DNA from: UBA10646 sp003456175
Lineage (GTDB): Bacteria > Bacteroidota > Bacteroidia > Chitinophagales > Chitinophagaceae
Direction of reading: 5' to 3'
Length of the DNA: 47,621 nucleotides
Assembly: GCA_031976225.1 (NCBI GenBank)
Contig: DALYLQ010000016.1
Location: 1 to 47,621, forward strand
Below are positions 43,138 to 47,621 of the stretch, piece after piece (position 1 is the first letter of the stretch; each line of letters opens with the position of its first letter). The notes beneath the pieces were generated by a model. That model had not been told where the DNA came from and did no database searches. It saw nothing but the letters and a program-made list of their open reading frames with translations. Position numbers and translations under genes: made by a program.

Positions 43138-43980
43138 GTGGATATACAGGCATATATAGCAAGTGGGGTAGTGGAAAGCTACGTACTGGGTTTGGCTACC
43201 AACGAAGAAAGAGCTGAACTTGAGCAACTATTACCGCAACATCCTGAATTGCAGGACGCTTTAACCGATTTTGAACAATCGTTTGAAAATTTTCATCAAA
43301 CGCAAGCCGCAGTACCTCCACCTGCCATAAAAACTAACTTGATGGCACAATTGGCGGGCGAGTTTGCTACCGATACAACAAGTTTAACTGCACCTACCGC
43401 ACCCGTTGTACAACTCAACCATAATAACACCCCTACTGCTAAAGTACATTCTATGCAGTTGTGGCGTAATGTAGCAGCAGCAATGGTAGCATTACTTGTT
43501 GGTAGCGTAGCATTAAATGTATACTACTACAATGCAGCTAACGAAGCCCAACAAACGGTTAAAAACTTAATATCACAAAACAATAGCTTACAAGCAAGTA
43601 TCGATGCAACCCAAGTTCGGATGCAAGAAATGAACAACGGCTTCAAACTCATGGCCGACCCTAACGTACTAACTGTGAAGCTAACCGCAGCCGCTAACGA
43701 ACTCAACGGCAATGCTGCTACCGTATTTTGGGATAGCCGTACTAAAGATGTATTTGTAATGAATACTGCCTTAGCCCCTGCCCCTGCCGGCAAAGAATAT
43801 CAATTGTGGGCCATTGTAGATGGCGTTCCGGTAGATGCCGGTATGATGGGCAAATGTGCGGAAGGCGTTTGTAAAATGAAAAATATTCAAAAGGCACAAG
43901 CATTCGCTATTAGCCTAGAAGATGCAGGTGGTAATCCTACTCCAAAAGGTACCATTTATGTACTAGGTAAGGTAGGTTAA
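43138..43980 (+). CDS. Anti-sigma factor, RskA-like
   Basis: A 280-residue single-pass membrane protein. The cytoplasmic N-terminus (YIASGVVESYVLGLATNEERAELEQLL) is the anti-sigma helical region, a membrane helix lies near 108-130 (VAAAMVALLVGSVALNVYYY), then a coiled coil and an extracytoplasmic RskA-type C-terminal domain (AATVFWDSRTKDVFVMNTALAPAPAGKEYQLWAIVDG). GTG start (MDIQAYIASG), coupled to the sigma gene. An exact repeat copy follows two bases after its stop. Confidence 0.92.
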   Translation: MDIQAYIASGVVESYVLGLATNEERAELEQLLPQHPELQDALTDFEQSFENFHQTQAAVPPPAIKTNLMAQLAGEFATDTTSLTAPTAPVVQLNHNNTPTAKVHSMQLWRNVAAAMVALLVGSVALNVYYYNAANEAQQTVKNLISQNNSLQASIDATQVRMQEMNNGFKLMADPNVLTVKLTAAANELNGNAATVFWDSRTKDVFVMNTALAPAPAGKEYQLWAIVDGVPVDAGMMGKCAEGVCKMKNIQKAQAFAISLEDAGGNPTPKGTIYVLGKVG

Positions 43981-43982
43981 TA

Positions 43983-43996
43983 CCTTACGGTAAATG
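43983..43996 (+). repeat. Dispersed 14-mer, exact copy
   Basis: Two bases after the anti-sigma stop; faces the copy at 44164 across the terminator. Confidence 0.92.
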
Positions 43997-44063
43997 AACT
44001 ACCAGATTTTCATAGAAACAGTTTTCTAAAAGTGGAGTTGATTTAGCAGTACGATAGTTTTTA

Positions 44064-44106
44064 CAAAATAGTAAGGGGCGGCCTTCGGCCGCCCCTTACT
44101 ATTTTG
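44064..44106. terminator. Bidirectional terminator, perfect 20-base inverted repeat
   Basis: Arms of 20 bases around a TTC loop between convergent genes. The GGGGCGGCC / GGCCGCCCC core matches the terminator at 16506-16554 exactly; the outer stem (CAAAATAGTAA) differs. Confidence 0.9.
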
Positions 44107-44163
44107 CGATACTCCCATTAACCATACCTAACCTTAACTATTGGCATGCTATAAATGCGTTAA

Positions 44164-44177
44164 CATTTACCGTAAGG
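44164..44177 (-). repeat. Dispersed 14-mer, exact copy
   Basis: Starts at the very next base after the antiporter stop codon (TAA then CCTTACGG in gene sense). Confidence 0.92.
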
Positions 44178-46082
44178 TTACTCAGTTTGTGCTGTAGCTT
44201 GCTGGGTTGCTTCTTTAATGAGAGAGGCATCATCCCAAGCAGCATCTACTTGCAACATTAAGCGGTTGTTAGTATCTTCTTGTAAGATACGTTCCAGCTC
44301 TTCCATACGGGTACGTGCTTCTAGAATATAGGCTTCTCTATCTTCTATGGCAGCCAGCTTTTTTAGATTTTTCTCATCGTACTTCAAAAACATTTTCGAC
44401 ATACGTGTAGCATGGTACGCATCGTGACCGAGCATTTTCAGAACATCTACACCCATACGTAGGCTGGTATCTAAACTTTCGCGATATACATGCAACATGC
44501 CGGCGTTTAAAAGCTCATACGCATCGAATCTATTGCGTGAACGAACGTATAAATGCAGGTTAGGAAAATGCTTTTTAGCAGTTTCTATCATTTCTAACCG
44601 CTTTTCTACGTTGTCGATTGCAATTACTAGAAGTTTGGCATGTGCGGCACCAGCGGCTCGCAATAAATCGTGCCGGCTTGCATCGCCATAATACACTTTA
44701 AAACCCATACGACGCAGTAATGCTACACGGTCGCTATCAATATCGAGATAGGTAGCGTTAACGCCATTTGCTCTTAAAAAACGGCCTACCGTGTTACCAA
44801 AGTGACCAAAACCTGCGATAATTACTGGATGTGTTTCTTCAATGGTATCATCACTTTCTTTCGTTTCGTCTTTCTCAAGTATGCCCAATCGTGGTAATAT
44901 TAAGCGTTCGTGCAGCAACCACAACAAGGGCGTTAGTGCCATTGATATAGCTACCACACTCATCATCACATCAATCGTGTACTTTGGTAGTATCCCTTCG
45001 GTAAGGCAAAAAGAGAGCAATACAAATGCAAACTCTCCTACCTGACTTAAAGCCACAGAAAAAATAGCATTTTGATCGAAGCTCATCTTGAAGAGCTTAC
45101 CAAGTGCCAGTAAAATCAATGCTTTTATAGCCATCATTCCGGCAACAATACCTAGTATGAACCATGGGTTCTGTAAGATGATATCAATATCTATAGAGGC
45201 CCCCACGGCGATAAAGAATAAACCGAGCAATAACCCTTTAAAGGGTTCAATATCACTTTCAAGTTCATGCCTAAACTCACTGTTAGCGAGCACTACCCCT
45301 GCTAAAAAAGTTCCAAGTGCCGGGCTGAGCCCTACTTGTTGCATCAACCAAGCAATGCTTACTACCAACAACAAAGCCGAAGCTGTAAATAGTTCTCTCA
45401 CCTTGCTACGTGCCACAATACGCAACAGCGGCTTAATCAAAAAACGACCAGCCAACACAATAGCTACTACGCTACCTAATACAATCATCATTTGCTGTAA
45501 AGCAGGCATACCTTGCACCCAATTGGTAGTGCCATGGCTTTGGGGATCTACTATTTTAGGTAAGGTACTTAACAATGGAAGAATTGCTAGCATTGGGATA
45601 ACAGCAATATCTTGAAACAGCAACACCGAAAAAGAGCTTTGGCCCGCAGCCGATTTCATTAATCCTTTTTCTTGCATGGTTTGTAATACAATAGCTGTAC
45701 TACTCATAGCCACTGCCATAGCTACTGCCAATGCTTGCTGCCACGGCATATTAAAAGCTACAATAGCTATAATAGTTATAATGGCTGTGGTAAGAACCAC
45801 TTGTAATCCGCCCAGGCCAGCAATGCTTCGGCGCATCTTCCATAATAATTCAGGCTCTAATTCTAAGCCAATTAAAAAGAGCATCATTACCACACCAAAC
45901 TCAGCAAAATGCATAATATCTTGCCCCTCTGTGCCAATAAACCCAAGCACACTCGGACCAATAAGTGTGCCTGCAATTAAGTACCCAAGTACACTACCTA
46001 AACCAAGACGCTTAGCAATGGGCACCATAATTACCGCTGCCACTAAATAAATGATGGCTTGAAACATAAATGATTCGCTCAT
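44178..46082 (-). CDS. KefB-type cation/proton antiporter (CPA2) with RCK domain
   Basis: A 634-residue inner-membrane protein. About 12 membrane segments in residues 1-385, starting FQAIIYLVAAVIMVPIAKRLGLGSVLGYLIAG and including GLELEPELLW, followed by a cytosolic RCK/TrkA-N domain near 415-540 (HPVIIAGFGHFGNTVGRFL, then YLDIDSDRVALLRRMGFKVYYGDASR). A C-terminal coiled stretch follows. Likely K+ efflux or K+/H+ exchange linked to electrophile stress. Its start is one base past the stop of a KefG-like gene. Confidence 0.95.
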   Translation of the reverse strand: MSESFMFQAIIYLVAAVIMVPIAKRLGLGSVLGYLIAGTLIGPSVLGFIGTEGQDIMHFAEFGVVMMLFLIGLELEPELLWKMRRSIAGLGGLQVVLTTAIITIIAIVAFNMPWQQALAVAMAVAMSSTAIVLQTMQEKGLMKSAAGQSSFSVLLFQDIAVIPMLAILPLLSTLPKIVDPQSHGTTNWVQGMPALQQMMIVLGSVVAIVLAGRFLIKPLLRIVARSKVRELFTASALLLVVSIAWLMQQVGLSPALGTFLAGVVLANSEFRHELESDIEPFKGLLLGLFFIAVGASIDIDIILQNPWFILGIVAGMMAIKALILLALGKLFKMSFDQNAIFSVALSQVGEFAFVLLSFCLTEGILPKYTIDVMMSVVAISMALTPLLWLLHERLILPRLGILEKDETKESDDTIEETHPVIIAGFGHFGNTVGRFLRANGVNATYLDIDSDRVALLRRMGFKVYYGDASRHDLLRAAGAAHAKLLVIAIDNVEKRLEMIETAKKHFPNLHLYVRSRNRFDAYELLNAGMLHVYRESLDTSLRMGVDVLKMLGHDAYHATRMSKMFLKYDEKNLKKLAAIEDREAYILEARTRMEELERILQEDTNNRLMLQVDAAWDDASLIKEATQQATAQTE

Positions 46083-46083
46083 G

Positions 46084-46692
46084 CTATGTGTTTTGTATAC
46101 TGTTAGGAATAGGAACTAAATCGTTGCTGTAGCTACATGCCTGTAATTCATCGAGGGTAAAGCGGCCAGCACTTAACCCCAACAAAAACTCTTGATACTG
46201 CAATGCACAAATGCTAATATCTGCTTCACTCATTTTATGCGTTCCATGTATTACAAAGGGCGGCAGGTACTGCATATTGCATAGCCGCGTAGTTTGTTCA
46301 AAAGGAATTAAAAACTGCTGAATCGTGTAACGGTTATGGCCACCTACCGTATAGGCCGTTTGAGGGCCACCTGTTGTTATTACATTCATAGCCCACTTAC
46401 CCAACAATTGCTTACCCATACTACCATAAGCCCAACCATGCTCTAACACTAAATCTTGCCATTGCTTAACTATAGGAGGGGCACTGTACCAATACCAAGG
46501 ATGTTGCCAAATAATTACATCGTGGACTGCTAGCAACGCTTGTTCGGCTTTAATATCTATATCAAAATCTGGATACAACTGATACAAATTATGGAGCGTA
46601 ACATCTTTCACTTGTTGCGCAGCTTTATATAAGTGACGCTGCACCCTACTAGCCGCAATGGCAGGATGTGCAAACAATATCAATACTTTCAT
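46084..46692 (-). CDS. KefG/KefF-like NAD(P)H oxidoreductase
   Basis: A 202-residue flavodoxin-fold protein. KVLILFAHPAIAASRVQRHL at the start, HDVIIWQHPWYWYSAPPIVKQWQDLVLEHGWAYG in the middle, and the C-terminal interaction region (FLIPFEQTTRLCNMQYLPPFV). Family members activate Kef channels. One base separates it from the antiporter gene, and nine from the hydrolase gene upstream. Confidence 0.93.
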   Translation of the reverse strand: MKVLILFAHPAIAASRVQRHLYKAAQQVKDVTLHNLYQLYPDFDIDIKAEQALLAVHDVIIWQHPWYWYSAPPIVKQWQDLVLEHGWAYGSMGKQLLGKWAMNVITTGGPQTAYTVGGHNRYTIQQFLIPFEQTTRLCNMQYLPPFVIHGTHKMSEADISICALQYQEFLLGLSAGRFTLDELQACSYSNDLVPIPNSIQNT

Positions 46693-46701
46693 ACGCAGGC
46701 T

Positions 46702-47621
46702 TTATTGATTCAAAAAAGTAGTTATTGAAGTATGCCAAAGCTTAGGCTCATGAACAAGTAGGCTCTGATGACCCGATTGTTGGTACACCACCAAGGTTTT
46801 ATTTTCTGCAAGTGTTAAGTTACTAAAAATGCGGTTTGTTTCATGCACTGCAACTCTGGTATCTTGTGCACCCCATAGCAGCAATACAGGGCATCGTATT
46901 TTTTGTACATACTTTTCAGGTGCTAGATCAAAAGCCCAAAAACCTCTTATAATACTCCCCCAAAACACCAATAACGTTGCCATAGGTTCTTCTGGTAAGT
47001 GCATTAAGCGTAACCTTCCTTTAGTAGCATCTTTGAGCGATGCAAAAGGCATATCTAATATCACTTTGGTAGGTTGTAAGTCGCTATGGTCGTACAATGC
47101 CTTGGTAATAGCAGCTGCACCTAGCGAAATACCATACAGTATTGTAGGCTGTTTAAATTGTTGTGCCCATTGATATACGGCATATACATCTTCACATTCG
47201 CGATAACCAATAGTGCATACATTACCAGAACTTGCGCCATGTGCTCTAAAATCTGTAAGCACAACACTATAGCCCATTTCGTACAATGCAGTAGCTTCGG
47301 CTACTACACCAGCCCTATTACCACCATGCCCATGAAAAAATAACACTATTCCTTTGGGCTGCGGCCTTACTGCATACCATACTGCTAAGGCTTCGCCATC
47401 GGTTGTCCTTACGGTAAATGATTGGTGCGGCAATAAAAAACTATCTACTATAGGCCGTTTGTACGCCTTTATACCCGTAAGCATTATTTGCCATTTGCTC
47501 CATCCGCTTAGTTGCTCTGGTTTTGTTTTGGGCTGTATAATGTTACTATCATAGAAGTAGGTGAACTTACTTGCATGCATCATAACCACAACATTAAAAA
47601 GCACTATAACAGCACCGATAG
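46702..47621 (-). CDS. Membrane-anchored alpha/beta hydrolase, 5' end outside window
   Basis: At least 306 codons; the frame stays open to the right edge. A GTG at 47604 could serve as start, but residues before and after it (IGAVIVLFNVVVMMHASKFTYFYD) form a membrane helix characteristic of this family, so the true start probably lies outside. Lipase-like fold: oxyanion region FFHGHGGNRAGV, nucleophile GISLGAA, acid near AQDTRVA and catalytic His in SGHQSLLV. Substrate unknown. One exact repeat copy codes FTVR before the fold. Confidence 0.88.
   Translation of the reverse strand, partial: IGAVIVLFNVVVMMHASKFTYFYDSNIIQPKTKPEQLSGWSKWQIMLTGIKAYKRPIVDSFLLPHQSFTVRTTDGEALAVWYAVRPQPKGIVLFFHGHGGNRAGVVAEATALYEMGYSVVLTDFRAHGASSGNVCTIGYRECEDVYAVYQWAQQFKQPTILYGISLGAAAITKALYDHSDLQPTKVILDMPFASLKDATKGRLRLMHLPEEPMATLLVFWGSIIRGFWAFDLAPEKYVQKIRCPVLLLWGAQDTRVAVHETNRIFSNLTLAENKTLVVYQQSGHQSLLVHEPKLWHTSITTFLNQ
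47407..47420 (+). repeat. Dispersed 14-mer, exact copy
   Basis: Gene sense codes FTVR (context HQSFTVRTTDGE) between the membrane helix and the hydrolase fold. Confidence 0.92.

Noticed and set aside
1583..47420. Dispersed word as a CRISPR array or REP/MITE element
   Set aside because: Copies have no regular spacing, no shared flanks, no target duplications, and many lie within intact conserved genes.
1583..47420. Dispersed word as a codon-usage or repeat-protein artefact
   Set aside because: It occurs in both orientations, in two different reading frames and mostly between genes, which amino-acid preference cannot explain.

Overview
The window looks like a chromosomal segment of a Bacteroidota bacterium, probably of the Chitinophagaceae or a close relative. 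Supporting signs are type IX secretion (T9SS) cargo with both kinds of C-terminal sorting domain, a PorP/SprF-family protein, a DUF4834 protein, the long Bacteroidota form of IspG, an RprY-like response regulator, and promoters of the TTG-N17-23-TAnnTTTG type. No phage, insertion sequence, CRISPR array, rRNA or tRNA gene was found. About 93% of the window is coding by my gene calls.

Layout. Positions 1-12380 hold a T9SS surface-protein locus on the minus strand: a 2465-residue PKD/CHU_C giant protein, a PorP/SprF protein, a small Cys-rich secreted peptide and the 5' 1155 codons of a second giant paralogue that leaves the window on the left. alaS and a divergent M23 peptidase follow, then a 1613-residue T9SS type A protein made of about 14 tandem repeats and a small outer-membrane barrel. 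From 22596 to 26263 a tight minus-strand operon encodes an APH-RapZ fusion kinase, a sugar-nucleotide transferase, a Gfo/Idh/MocA dehydrogenase and a hexapeptide acyltransferase. Next come a thioredoxin-like protein, an NmrA-like reductase with its MarR regulator (each preceded by the same palindrome), ruvB, an orphan response regulator and a small Cys-rich ORF. The operon rimP-nusA-infB reads leftward from 36320 behind a promoter and a terminator-like leader hairpin. Then follow a HAD phosphatase, ispG (interrupted by an 11-base N gap), serS, a peptidyl-prolyl isomerase, gcvH, an ECF sigma/anti-sigma pair, a KefB-type antiporter with its KefG-like partner, and an alpha/beta hydrolase running off the right edge.

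The most striking thing is not a gene. A 14-base word, CCTTACGGTAAATG (reverse complement CATTTACCGTAAGG), occurs 21 times exactly and about 20 more times with one to three changes, on both strands, between genes and inside unrelated genes. Chance predicts far fewer than one exact copy. Intergenic copies gather at gene ends, often as inverted pairs, and in short promoter regions. Inside genes the exact word is read only as LTVN or FTVR; in the frame where it would create TAA, only variants that remove the stop are seen. Its density and placement resemble the DNA uptake sequences of Neisseria and Pasteurellaceae. I know of no such sequence described for Bacteroidota, so this is the candidate undescribed system.
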